DNA of 11,205 bases from Chryseobacterium sp. (GCA_017989575.1 JAGNPP010000062.1:1-11205), one strand, 5' to 3'. Counted from the stretch's first letter, positions 1-7,052 are shown. A program made the numbers and translations. The notes: a model not told the origin generated them from the letters alone.

Positions 1-1
1 C

Positions 2-697
2 ATCAAAAAATCGATTTTGGAATTAGCCGGAAGTGATGCTTTCATTGTCTTGGAAGATCCTGATTTTGAGAAAGCTGCGACGGAAGCGCCTTGGGCAAAA
101 TTGCAAAACACAGGACAGATTTGCAACGCTGCGAAACGTTTCATCGTTCACGAGAAAGTGGAAAAAGATTTTGTTCCAAGATTCATCCAGGAATATAATG
201 CTTACCAGCCTGCAGATCCAATGAAAAGTGAAACCAAACTCAGCAAGATGGCGCGTCCGGATTTGGCAGATGAGTTGGAGAGTCAATATAAAAAAGCATT
301 GAAAAATGGGGCAGAAGTGGTTCTGGCTTTGGAACGCATTTCGGAAAGTGAATTTCGGCCCGGAATCATTTTGGTAAAAGAAGGAAATCCAATTTTGCAG
401 GAAGAATTATTTGGACCTTTGGCAATTCTGATGATTGGAAAAAATGATGAAGAAATTCTAAAATTAGCCAATGATATTCCATTTGGACTAGGAAATTCTG
501 TCTGGACCAAAGATAAAAAAAGAGCTCAGTTTTTCGTTGATAATCTGGAGTCCGGAACGGTTTCTATTAATAAAGTGACAAGTTCTGACGTAAGATTACC
601 TTTTGGTGGTGCAAAATCTTCTGGCTATGGTGTGGAATTGTCCTTGCATGCGATTAAGGAATTCACACAAATTAAAACGGTGGTTGGAAATATTTAA
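2..697 (+). CDS. NAD(P)-dependent aldehyde dehydrogenase, succinate-semialdehyde type (3' part only)
   Basis: The frame is open from base 2, so the N-terminal half (cofactor-binding region) lies outside the window; 231 codons remain of a family usually about 450-460 residues long. The general-base Glu sits in LELAGSDAF (Glu codon 20-22), where LELGG is usual, and the nucleophile Cys in TGQICNAAKR (Cys codon 122-124). ELFGP, PFGLGNSVWT and the C-terminal LPFGGAKSSGYGVELS...EFTQIKTV are ALDH-superfamily hallmarks. The ending is most like the Sad/YneI and GabD1 branch, which oxidises succinate semialdehyde to succinate in the cytoplasm. Family membership is certain; the substrate is inferred from resemblance. 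The gene converges on the L,D-transpeptidase gene and ends in a strong hairpin. Confidence 0.9.
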   Translation: MKKSILELAGSDAFIVLEDPDFEKAATEAPWAKLQNTGQICNAAKRFIVHEKVEKDFVPRFIQEYNAYQPADPMKSETKLSKMARPDLADELESQYKKALKNGAEVVLALERISESEFRPGIILVKEGNPILQEELFGPLAILMIGKNDEEILKLANDIPFGLGNSVWTKDKKRAQFFVDNLESGTVSINKVTSSDVRLPFGGAKSSGYGVELSLHAIKEFTQIKTVVGNI

Positions 698-716
698 CAT
701 TTATATCGCCAAATAA

Positions 717-757
717 AGTAAAACCGTTCAAAGTAATTTGAACGGTTTTACTATTTT
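717..757. terminator. Bidirectional rho-independent terminator between convergent genes
   Basis: There is a perfect 16-bp inverted repeat, AGTAAAACCGTTCAAA (717-732) and its complement (737-752), around a GTAA loop. Each side is flanked by T-rich sequence in its own reading direction (ATTTT after 752; the complement of AAATAA before 717). It lies 20 bases after the aldehyde dehydrogenase stop and about 35 bases from the end of the opposing gene, so it can end both transcripts. Confidence 0.88.
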
Positions 758-786
758 AGGACGATATTTTTTGCTGCCAGAAAAAT

Positions 787-1830
787 CTAGTTCACATTAT
801 TTGTAGAAGCCAGCGTTTTGACTGCTGACAAAGAATCTGCTTTTGCTTTTTTCTCCTGTTCAACTTGTTGGATTACCAATTCACGGTTTTCCTGTTCTTT
901 CAGGATTTCTGCCAGTTGAGGTTCTATGATTTTGTTCATCTCGTCTTCCGAAATATTATTAGCTTCCGGAGAATCGAGCAGTTTTTTCCAAGGTCTGCGT
1001 TTTCCCCACGGATAATCGCCGTGCACAATCAACGGTGTTCCTTTGGCTCTGGTGGTTTGTCCGCCTTTGTTCAAAACCCAGGTGTCAACCCACGTGTACA
1101 TCCATTTGGCGTCTTCTTCCAACATTCGGAGGCAAGAGTGCGAAGCGGGATAGCCCGGCATTGCGTACTGGTGCCAGCCGATTCCATCGAAGTTAGCGAC
1201 ATTTACGTTCCATCTTAGTTTCCACTCGTCGCTCACGGTGGAGATGGCGACTTCTTTTTTCCAGTTGGCAAACATCAAACCTGTTTTGGTTTTGGTTGCT
1301 TTTTTTCCCATACTTGTGGGTCCCCATTTTACAAGATTTCCATATTCGTAAACACCAAATGCCTGAATGGGATACGAGAAGAATACGAATTTTTTCACAT
1401 TTTCCAAGGTTGTAATATGGCCTGGAAACGGCGAGTAGATCAAGAAATTTTCTTCTATTTTGGCTGGAACTACGAGGGTGTCTGCAGCGCCAATATTGGA
1501 TCTGTCAAGACGATTGAGCGCCAAAATGGTGTAAAGCGCTTTGCCGGTAAATTCTTTTTTGTTTTTTTGAGAAACTGAGTCTTGATTTTTATAAACCCAA
1601 GGAAAATAGCCGAAATCTTTTCTCGGAATAACAACATCCGGAACTTTTGGTTTTTCTGTTTCTTCATCTTTTTTCTCTTCCTCTTTTTTGTCATCAGAAC
1701 CCAGAATGTCCGTAATTGGATTGTTGCCCGAATCTGAGGATGATACAGATTCATCTTTTTTACATTTAATCAATGTTAAGGAAAGTACGATGAATAAAGG
1801 AAATAACTTGAGAATTGTGTTTTTTTTCAT
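787..1830 (-). CDS. L,D-transpeptidase (YkuD fold) lipoprotein
   Basis: 347 residues. The N-terminus is a lipoprotein signal (MKKNTILKLF, hydrophobic stretch to LTLIK, Cys23), with Lys just before the Cys. A disordered, acidic/Lys-rich linker follows (residues 24-65). Residues about 95-122 (ALNRLDRSNIGAADTLVVP) look LysM-like. The catalytic domain has His220 and S-H-S-C-L-R at 230-235, matching the YkuD pattern SHGC-x-R, with Cys233 as nucleophile. The C-terminal 60 residues are a charged, Glu/Lys/Gln-rich helix. Such enzymes make or edit 3-3 peptide crosslinks in peptidoglycan or attach proteins to it; which reaction applies here is unknown. The residues after Cys23 (KKDES) resemble a Bacteroidota surface-lipoprotein export signal. 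The preceding gene on this strand ends 101 bases upstream. Confidence 0.88.
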   Translation of the reverse strand: MKKNTILKLFPLFIVLSLTLIKCKKDESVSSSDSGNNPITDILGSDDKKEEEKKDEETEKPKVPDVVIPRKDFGYFPWVYKNQDSVSQKNKKEFTGKALYTILALNRLDRSNIGAADTLVVPAKIEENFLIYSPFPGHITTLENVKKFVFFSYPIQAFGVYEYGNLVKWGPTSMGKKATKTKTGLMFANWKKEVAISTVSDEWKLRWNVNVANFDGIGWHQYAMPGYPASHSCLRMLEEDAKWMYTWVDTWVLNKGGQTTRAKGTPLIVHGDYPWGKRRPWKKLLDSPEANNISEDEMNKIIEPQLAEILKEQENRELVIQQVEQEKKAKADSLSAVKTLASTNNVN

Positions 1831-1897
1831 AGTTTTTATTTGTCGTCCAATAAATTACAAAAAGAATACCACTTTGTAATAAAAAAGAAACAACATT

Positions 1898-1905
1898 CAA
1901 ATGTA
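1898..1905 (-). promoter_or_regulatory. Candidate -7 element for the L,D-transpeptidase gene
   Basis: The minus strand reads TACATTTG, a match to the Bacteroidota -7 consensus TAnnTTTG, 67 bases before the start codon. No TTG lies at the expected -33 distance (only TGG near 1924-1930), so this is a partial match. No clear terminator separates this gene from the one upstream, so read-through is possible. Confidence 0.35.
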
Positions 1906-1931
1906 AAGATCCAAAGTAGAAATCCATTGGC

Positions 1932-2894
1932 TTAAGCTTTATCAAGAATATCTTTGATGATTTGCTTTGCGTGGATTCTGGAGTTTTCTATGAACCAAAG
2001 ATGCGTGTCTTTTCCGCCACAGACAACACCTGCAAGATAGATTCCTTCTACATTGCTTTCCATTGTTTCATTGTTGTAGTGTGGATTGAGGCATTCGCCT
2101 TTCAGATTGATTCCCATGTTTTTTAGGAATTCGAAATCGGGAAGATAGCCAGTCATTGCGAGAACAAAATCATTTTCTACTTCGTGGATTTCCTTCTTTT
2201 TGGTTTTGAAAACGACAGATTGATCTTTCACTTCCAAAAGCTCTGCTCCGAAAAAAGCTTTGATGCTTCCTTCTTTGATTCGATTTTCGATGTCGGGTTT
2301 TACCCAATATTTTACACTTTTAGAAATCTCATTGCTTCGGATAATCATGGTTACATTTCCGCCTTTTCTGTAGATTTCGAGAGCTGCATCTACGGAAGAA
2401 TTGCTGGAGCCAATAACCACAACGTTTTGAAAAGCATACGGATAAGGCTCTGTGTAATAATGTTTTACTTTTGGTAAATCTTCTCCCGGAATGTCCATCA
2501 AATTCGGGATGTCATAAAAACCTGTCGCAATAATCACATTTTTTGCAAAGTAAATCTGTTTACTGGTTTCTACTTGAAAAAAAGTAGATTTTTGAATGTT
2601 GATTACCTTTTCATAAGGTCGGATGTTGATTTCTTTTGCGCGCGCGATTCCCTGATAATATTCAAGCGCATCTTGTCTGCCAGGCTTCGGTTTGGTTGTG
2701 ATAAAAGGAATATCATCAATTTCCAAGCGGTCGGCCGTTGAAAAAAAAGTCATATATAAGGGATAGTTGTATATGCTGTTTGCAACAGTTCCTTTTTCTA
2801 TAACTATATATTTCAGATTATTTTTCCGGGCTTCCAGTGCACAAGCTAAACCAATTGGACCACCACCAACAATAAGAACATCAAATAATTCCAT
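1932..2894 (-). CDS. YpdA-like FAD/NADPH-dependent oxidoreductase (putative bacillithiol disulfide reductase family)
   Basis: 320 residues, the usual length for this family. It has a FAD-binding GGGPIG at 10-15, the family-typical segment YPLYMTFFSTADRLEI (44-59), ATG at 123-125, a second Rossmann motif GSSNSSVDAA (162-171) for NADPH, and the C-terminal FAD contact GIYLAGVVCGG (284-294). There is no CxxC redox centre, unlike thioredoxin reductase. Firmicute YpdA/Bdr, which recycles oxidised bacillithiol, carries Cys in GGGPCG; here that residue is Ile14. It is the third gene of the cluster with cbpA and cbpM, starting 25 bases after cbpM, and is probably a cytoplasmic NADPH-dependent disulfide reductase. 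The family call is firm, the substrate unproven. Confidence 0.85.
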   Translation of the reverse strand: MELFDVLIVGGGPIGLACALEARKNNLKYIVIEKGTVANSIYNYPLYMTFFSTADRLEIDDIPFITTKPKPGRQDALEYYQGIARAKEINIRPYEKVINIQKSTFFQVETSKQIYFAKNVIIATGFYDIPNLMDIPGEDLPKVKHYYTEPYPYAFQNVVVIGSSNSSVDAALEIYRKGGNVTMIIRSNEISKSVKYWVKPDIENRIKEGSIKAFFGAELLEVKDQSVVFKTKKKEIHEVENDFVLAMTGYLPDFEFLKNMGINLKGECLNPHYNNETMESNVEGIYLAGVVCGGKDTHLWFIENSRIHAKQIIKDILDKA

Positions 2895-2919
2895 ATCACA
2901 AATTTACAAAAAATATTAT

Positions 2920-3225
2920 CTACAGATCGGCATCTTCCCAATCTTCGTATTTTGAAACATTCTGAAGCAGGCGTCTGTTTTCATTTCTTAACTCTTCCAT
3001 CTGATTCAGAAGTTTATGGATAATTTCTATGCCAGGTAGATTGACGTCTAGATCATAATGCCAGTTTGCGAAGCGTTCGAGATGCGGCAGTTCTTCGTAA
3101 ACAATGTAGCGGATGCTGTTTTCAGTTTGCGGATGCAGCAATTCAGAATCGATCAGTTGATCCAGAAACGTATAATCTATTTTATATAACCGGATGATTT
3201 CTTCTACGGATATTCTTTCGTTCAT
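2920..3225 (-). CDS. cbpM: Chaperone modulator CbpM
   Basis: 101 residues, the same length as E. coli CbpM. The N-terminal half has a MerR-like winged-helix pattern (ISVEEIIRLYKIDYTFLDQLIDSELL, then RYIVYEELPHLER); the C-terminal half is a dimerisation helix, NLPGIEIIHKLLNQMEELRNENRRL. In E. coli this protein binds the J-domain of CbpA and blocks its stimulation of DnaK. Here it starts 2 bases after the stop of the cbpA homologue, so translational coupling is likely. The call rests on sequence pattern plus this diagnostic neighbourhood. Confidence 0.85.
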   Translation of the reverse strand: MNERISVEEIIRLYKIDYTFLDQLIDSELLHPQTENSIRYIVYEELPHLERFANWHYDLDVNLPGIEIIHKLLNQMEELRNENRRLLQNVSKYEDWEDADL

Positions 3226-3227
3226 AG

Positions 3228-4142
3228 CTAAGAATTTTTGAGTTGCTGAAACAGTTCTTTTTGTTTTTCTGTGAGGTGAGTCGGGATTTTTACGTTATAA
3301 GTCACATAAAGATCACCAAATTCATTTTCTTTTTTATAAATTGGAAATCCTTTGCCTTTTAACCGCACTGTAGTTCCGTTTTGCGTTCCCGGTTTTACTT
3401 TAAGTTTTACGGCGCCGTCAAGTGTCTGGATATTTACATCTCCACCTAAAACGGCGGTGTAAAGATCAATATCAACAGAAGCCCTGAGATCGTCACCTTC
3501 GCGCTTAAAATCTTTGTCTTCGTTAATGTTGAATGTAATGTAAAGATCACCGTTTGGACCACCATTCATTCCCGGATTTCCGTGACCTTTAAGCTTGATC
3601 TGTTGCCCGTCGTAAACGCCTGCTGGAATCGTAATTCTAATCTTTTTACCATTAATTTCAAAAGTCTGCTGATGCGTTTTATAGACATCTCTCAGATCTA
3701 GATTCAGCTCTGCCGAAATATCCTGACCTTTGAATTTTCCGCTGGCACTGCCTCTGGTATTTCTTCCGAAATTTCCGTTTCCGCCAAACATGGATTGGAA
3801 AAAATCCGAAAAATCTTCACTTCCATCATAATCTGCTCCCGAAAATCCACTGCCAGAATTTCCGGTGTACTGCTGATGCTTTCTCTGCTGTTGCTGTGCA
3901 CGTTCATATTCTTCACCATGTTTCCAATGTTCACCATATTTGTCATACTTAGCGCGGTTTTCCGCATTGCTTAGGACTTCGTTAGCTTCATTAATTTCCT
4001 TGAATTTCTTTTCTGCCTCTTTATCGTTCGGATTCATGTCAGGATGATATTTCCGCGCCAGCTTTCTGTACGCTTTTTTGATATCTTCGGCAGACGCATT
4101 TCTTTCAATCCCAAGGATTTTATAGTAGTCTATAAATGCCAT
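3228..4142 (-). CDS. cbpA: CbpA-type DnaJ co-chaperone
   Basis: 304 residues against 306 in E. coli CbpA. Order: J-domain (residues 4-70, HPD at 33-35, YDKYG at its end), a short Gln/His-rich stretch (QQQQRKHQQ), a Gly/Phe/Ser linker to about residue 138 (GSGFSG, MFGGNGNFG), then two C-terminal beta-sandwich substrate-binding domains (ITIPAGVYDGQQIKLKGHG; VKVKPGTQNGTTVRLKGKG), ending at PTHLTEKQKELFQQL. The four CxxCxGxG zinc motifs of true DnaJ are absent, which places it in the CbpA class. It stimulates ATP hydrolysis by DnaK and delivers substrates in the cytoplasm. It is the first gene of the run cbpA-cbpM-ypdA-like; I found no convincing promoter before it. Confidence 0.93.
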   Translation of the reverse strand: MAFIDYYKILGIERNASAEDIKKAYRKLARKYHPDMNPNDKEAEKKFKEINEANEVLSNAENRAKYDKYGEHWKHGEEYERAQQQQRKHQQYTGNSGSGFSGADYDGSEDFSDFFQSMFGGNGNFGRNTRGSASGKFKGQDISAELNLDLRDVYKTHQQTFEINGKKIRITIPAGVYDGQQIKLKGHGNPGMNGGPNGDLYITFNINEDKDFKREGDDLRASVDIDLYTAVLGGDVNIQTLDGAVKLKVKPGTQNGTTVRLKGKGFPIYKKENEFGDLYVTYNVKIPTHLTEKQKELFQQLKNS

Positions 4143-4399
4143 ATTATCAGATGTTTTTTAACAGTATTTATTGCTCCTAAGTTAGTGAATTCGTTGTGAA
4201 ATAAGAAAAGTTTTTAATTTAAAAGCATAAGGATTCAGTTTATTATTAAGCTTTCAGTCCACTTTTCGTTGTATCTTTTGTTTTTTCTCGGTCGGCATCG
4301 TTACGCTCGTTGTCTCGCTCGAAACAAAATAATGCTTTTCCAATCGGCAATACGTTATGGTTTTGTCTTTTTTCTTATCGACTAAAGTTACAGGATAAT
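4143..4399. other. Intergenic region between the lipocalin gene and cbpA
   Basis: This 257-base gap must hold the cbpA promoter, but I see no full TTG/TAnnTTTG pair on the minus strand. The nearest is TAACTTAG on the minus strand near 4180-4187, with one mismatch and no TTG at the right distance. The centre (about 4256-4325) holds a GC-richer block listed separately. The rest is AT-rich and unremarkable, and no hairpin terminator for the lipocalin gene was found. Confidence 0.5.
4256..4325 (-). repeat. Candidate flavobacterial extragenic repeat
   Basis: On the minus strand this reads TCGAGCGAGACAACGAGCG, then TAACGATGCCGACCGAG, an A-run, and AAAAGATACAACGAAAAGTG ending GGACTGAA. CGAGCG occurs twice 12 bases apart (4304-4309 and 4316-4321, plus-strand CGCTCG). 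It is much richer in GC than the flanks and is not explained by either neighbouring gene. The AAAAGATACAACG-AAAG-GGAC core resembles a sequence I recall recurring between genes in Chryseobacterium and Flavobacterium. That is memory rather than a search, and only one copy lies in this window. Confidence 0.4.
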
Positions 4400-4942
4400 T
4401 TATTTCTGTTCTACCCAGATCAATTGGGAAGTATCGTATCCGATTTCTTTGGCTTTGTCCAAAAATTTATTTTTGACATCTTCAGGAATTTTTTTCTCTC
4501 TGGAAAGAATCCAAAGGTATTTTAGATTATTGCCAACAACCAACGCATGTTTATAATCATCTTCTAACGCAATGACGTTATAGCCTGCCCAGAATGGTTT
4601 GAAAAAAGATACTTTCAGTCTTGCTTCGTTTTCAGAATTTACAAATCTTGCTTCGCCAATGCTCTGCTTCCATTCTTTTTTTACGTAATCGTATCCTTTA
4701 TTATCCACTTTGATTGTGCCGTCTGTATTTTTGGAATAAGTGGCGGTAACTTGGTTCATGTTTTTTTCAAAACGATAATCAAATCTTGCAATCTCATACC
4801 ATTTTCCTAAGTATTTTTCAGGTTCAAAATTCTGAACGGCATTTGCTTTTTCGGGAATGCCTGCAGAGCAGTTTTGTAATAGGACAAGACCTAAAATTCC
4901 CAACGATACTGGAATTACTATTTTGATGAATTTCTTTTTCAT
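4400..4942 (-). CDS. blc: Bacterial lipocalin (Blc-like) lipoprotein
   Basis: 180 residues. It has a lipoprotein signal peptide (MKKKFIKIVIPVSLGILGLVLLQNC) with the lipidation Cys at 25. The lipocalin fold signature is clear: YLGKWYEIARFDYRFEKNM (first conserved region, GKWYEIAR at 46-53), YNVIALEDDYKHALVVG (second) and YLWILSREKKIPE (third). Length and motifs match E. coli Blc, an outer-membrane lipoprotein binding fatty acids or lysophospholipids. The mature start (SAGIPEK) lacks an acidic surface-export signal, so a periplasm-facing location is more likely. It is divergent from the secreted peptidase gene and has its own strong promoter match. Confidence 0.92.
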   Translation of the reverse strand: MKKKFIKIVIPVSLGILGLVLLQNCSAGIPEKANAVQNFEPEKYLGKWYEIARFDYRFEKNMNQVTATYSKNTDGTIKVDNKGYDYVKKEWKQSIGEARFVNSENEARLKVSFFKPFWAGYNVIALEDDYKHALVVGNNLKYLWILSREKKIPEDVKNKFLDKAKEIGYDTSQLIWVEQK

Positions 4943-4966
4943 GTTATCTTATTTTCCGGGTTAATT

Positions 4967-4995
4967 CAAAAATAATTCCATCATTCATTAATCAA
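4967..4995 (-). promoter_or_regulatory. Promoter of the lipocalin gene (Bacteroidota type)
   Basis: On the minus strand TTG (4995-4993), an 18-base spacer and TATTTTTG (4974-4967) match TTG-N17-23-TAnnTTTG exactly. The last base lies 25 bases before the start codon, predicting a 5' leader of roughly 15-22 bases. It is one of the two complete promoter matches in the window. Confidence 0.68.
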
Positions 4996-5068
4996 GGTTG
5001 AAAATTCAAAAAAAGTGATAAGAAAATTTGATTATTTTTACCAAAATAAAAGTTGAAATCCAAAATCA

Positions 5069-6499
5069 ATGAAACTAAAATTATTTTCTATCCTTTCTCT
5101 TGTATTGTTCAACGAAGCTTTTGCTCAGTCTGAAAGGTTTTATGCCACCACAGATGCCAAAAGTGCCATTGCGCTGAAAGAGAAATTTCCAAATGAAATT
5201 CAGATTATCAATACCAATAATCAACACGCTGCTGTCCATTTATCCGAAAAAGCAGCGGAATATCTGCATCATAATGTCATTACGCACGGCCCTGGATATG
5301 TTTATAAATCCTCTCCGGAAGAAGCGCTTTCTGCGATAAAAATTGCGAAAAAATCCAATAGAATTTTAGATTTTACAATCTCTCAAGATGCACTTGTAAA
5401 CCAAGCTATTGGATTGGTAAACGCAGAGAATATCAAAAGCCACATTTTGGTGATGGAAGCTTACGGAACCCGCAGACATACCACCCAACAGGCCAAGACT
5501 TCTGTACAGGATCTGAAAACAAAATGGGAAGGTTTGATTGCTGCTTCGGGAAGAACCGATGTTTCTGTGAGAATTGTAAATCACGTGGGAACGCCGATGC
5601 CTTCTTTGATTTTTACGATTAATGGAAACGTTTCTCCAAGTGAATATATCATTGTTGGTGGGCATATGGATACGATTTCCAACGCCGCTTTAGCGCCTGG
5701 TGCGGACGATGATGCTTCTGGAATTGCAACCATCACAGAAATGATGCGCGTGCTTTTGGCTATGAATTACAAACCTGCAAAAACGGTTGAGTTTATGGCG
5801 TATGCAGCCGAAGAAATTGGTCTGGTTGGATCTTCGGAAATTGCTCAGGATTACGCTTCCGAGGGTAAAAATGTATTGTCATATGTTCAGTTTGACATGA
5901 CAAATTACAAGGGTTCCAGCAGAGATGTTTACGTATCTACAGATGCTTATAATAGCAATGATCTCAATTTGTTTTTGATAGAATTGATGGAGCATTACAA
6001 CAAAACTGGTGCTCACGCATTCACATATGGAAGTACAATTTGTAATTATGGATGTTCCGATCATTTCAGTTGGGCGCAAAATGGTTTCGATGCTGCATTT
6101 CCTTTTGAGGCTTCTTTTTCGCAATCCAATCCTTATATTCATAGTGCAAACGACACCTTATCACGTAGTAACAATACAGCCACGCACGCTGCCAAGTTTG
6201 CAAAGTTGGGCTTAGAATTTATTATCGAAACGGCGAAAGGTTCGGTTCTATCGGCTTCGGAAATGGATAAAAGTTCGGTGGAAATATATATTAAAGATAA
6301 ATCTCTTAACTACAGATTTGGGAAAGATTCTGCGGAGAGTTTAGCGATTATTGATACCAGCGGAAGACTATTGGTGGAATCTAAAAATCTTCTATCCATC
6401 GGTAAGGTTGATCTTAATAAATTGACTAAAGGTTTTTACTTAGCCGTATTCAAGACAAAATCTGGGAAAGTGGTTACTAAGAAATTTATTTTGGAGTAA
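5069..6499 (+). CDS. Secreted M28-family zinc aminopeptidase with T9SS C-terminal sorting domain
   Basis: 476 residues. A signal peptide covers residues 1-20 (AFAQ, then SERF). Residues 21 to about 105 may be a propeptide. The metallopeptidase core matches the Vibrio leucyl aminopeptidase type: His199 (GGHMDT), Asp in PGADDDASG (213-215), the Glu pair 248-249 (AAEEIG; general base and zinc ligand), Asp276 (QFDMTN) and His358 (IHSANDT) supply the two-zinc site. Cys325 and Cys329 (TICNYGCSDH) fit the family disulfide. The last 70 residues form a beta-rich type A T9SS tail ending GFYLAVFKTKSGKVVTKKFILE, so the enzyme is expected to cross the outer membrane through the T9SS and lose the tail. It probably trims N-terminal residues from extracellular peptides. 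No Shine-Dalgarno and no clear promoter were seen. Confidence 0.93.
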   Translation: MKLKLFSILSLVLFNEAFAQSERFYATTDAKSAIALKEKFPNEIQIINTNNQHAAVHLSEKAAEYLHHNVITHGPGYVYKSSPEEALSAIKIAKKSNRILDFTISQDALVNQAIGLVNAENIKSHILVMEAYGTRRHTTQQAKTSVQDLKTKWEGLIAASGRTDVSVRIVNHVGTPMPSLIFTINGNVSPSEYIIVGGHMDTISNAALAPGADDDASGIATITEMMRVLLAMNYKPAKTVEFMAYAAEEIGLVGSSEIAQDYASEGKNVLSYVQFDMTNYKGSSRDVYVSTDAYNSNDLNLFLIELMEHYNKTGAHAFTYGSTICNYGCSDHFSWAQNGFDAAFPFEASFSQSNPYIHSANDTLSRSNNTATHAAKFAKLGLEFIIETAKGSVLSASEMDKSSVEIYIKDKSLNYRFGKDSAESLAIIDTSGRLLVESKNLLSIGKVDLNKLTKGFYLAVFKTKSGKVVTKKFILE

Positions 6500-6516
6500 T
6501 CATCAACGATTAATAA

Positions 6517-6560
6517 AAAGAGAGAGAAAATGTCAATTCATTTTCTCTCTCTTTGTTTTT
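6517..6560. terminator. Bidirectional rho-independent terminator
   Basis: A perfect 16-bp stem, AAAGAGAGAGAAAATG (6517-6532) with its complement (6539-6554), around a 6-base loop (TCAATT). It is followed by GTTTTT on the plus strand and by CTTTTTATTA on the minus strand. It lies between the convergent peptidase and ferredoxin genes and serves both. Confidence 0.87.
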
Positions 6561-6575
6561 GATGGAATTAAGATT

Positions 6576-6908
6576 TTAATATTCGGGAGCCAACTCTACA
6601 ATTAGTCCTTCCAATTCCATAGTTACAGGAATCTGACAGCCCAGTCGGCTGTTTGGTTTTACATTGTAAGCTTCATCCAGCATTGCTTCTTCATCGGGCA
6701 ACATCTCTGGAAGTGGCACATTTTCGCTCAAAACATAACACTGGCAAGAGGCGCACATCGCCATTCCACCGCAGATTCCGATAGTTCCTTCCTCTGCCAA
6801 TTCGTAGGCACGTACGATTTCCATCAGGCTCATTGCCATATCTGTTGGTGCAGGAATTGTGTGAGAAACGCCGTTTCTGTCTATGATTGTAATATTAACG
6901 TCTGACAT
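6576..6908 (-). CDS. [2Fe-2S] ferredoxin, adrenodoxin-like
   Basis: 110 residues, the usual size. Cluster ligands are Cys46, Cys52 and Cys55 (CGGMAMCASC, spacing C-x5-C-x2-C) and Cys91 (RLGCQIPV), typical of adrenodoxin-type rather than plant-type ferredoxin. The intervening PLPEMLPDEEAMLDEAYNVKPNSRL is the usual acidic partner-binding helix. Cys57 is an extra, non-ligand Cys. It is a one-electron carrier in the cytoplasm. The next gene upstream on the same strand encodes a ferredoxin-NADP reductase, its probable electron donor, though a terminator separates the two. Its electron acceptor is unknown. A -7 element sits almost against the start codon, suggesting a leaderless mRNA. Confidence 0.92.
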   Translation of the reverse strand: MSDVNITIIDRNGVSHTIPAPTDMAMSLMEIVRAYELAEEGTIGICGGMAMCASCQCYVLSENVPLPEMLPDEEAMLDEAYNVKPNSRLGCQIPVTMELEGLIVELAPEY

Positions 6909-6912
6909 ATTG

Positions 6913-6920
6913 CAAAGATA
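6913..6920 (-). promoter_or_regulatory. -7 element immediately before the ferredoxin start codon
   Basis: The minus strand reads TATCTTTG, then CAAT, then the ATG: a perfect TAnnTTTG only 4 bases from the start. If used, transcription would begin at or within a few bases of the ATG. No TTG lies at the -33 distance; that region is filled by a 14-bp tandem repeat. Confidence 0.55.
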
Positions 6921-6931
6921 GTAAGTAGAAT

Positions 6932-6959
6932 TTAGAAATTAGATTTTAGAAGTTAGATT
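6932..6959. repeat. Two-copy 14-bp tandem repeat upstream of the ferredoxin gene
   Basis: TTAGAAATTAGATT (6932-6945) is followed directly by TTAGAAGTTAGATT (6946-6959), 13 of 14 bases identical. It occupies the -20 to -45 region relative to the ferredoxin -7 element. Confidence 0.75.
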
Positions 6960-6974
6960 TTGATTCAAAACCTG

Positions 6975-7006
6975 AATTAAAAAAAGAGGATTCGAAATCC
7001 TCTTTT
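6975..7006 (-). terminator. Terminator of the ferredoxin-NADP reductase gene
   Basis: An 11-bp perfect stem (6982-6992 with 6996-7006, AAAAGAGGATT) and a 3-base loop. On the minus strand it is followed by a T-run (complement of the A-run at 6979-6985). It lies 47 bases after the reductase stop and ends that transcript before the ferredoxin promoter. Confidence 0.82.
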
Positions 7007-7052
7007 ATATTATATATAAGCTAGAAAAGTCTAATCTCTAACAATTTCTTTA

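Noticed and set aside
4310..4525. 71-codon plus-strand open frame overlapping the lipocalin 3' end.
   Set aside because: It lies mostly antisense to a well-supported lipocalin gene, with no promoter or protein-like pattern.
5069..6499. Promoter for the peptidase at 5033-5040 (TATTTTTA).
   Set aside because: One mismatch to the -7 consensus and the nearest TTG upstream is 32 bases away, outside the known spacing.
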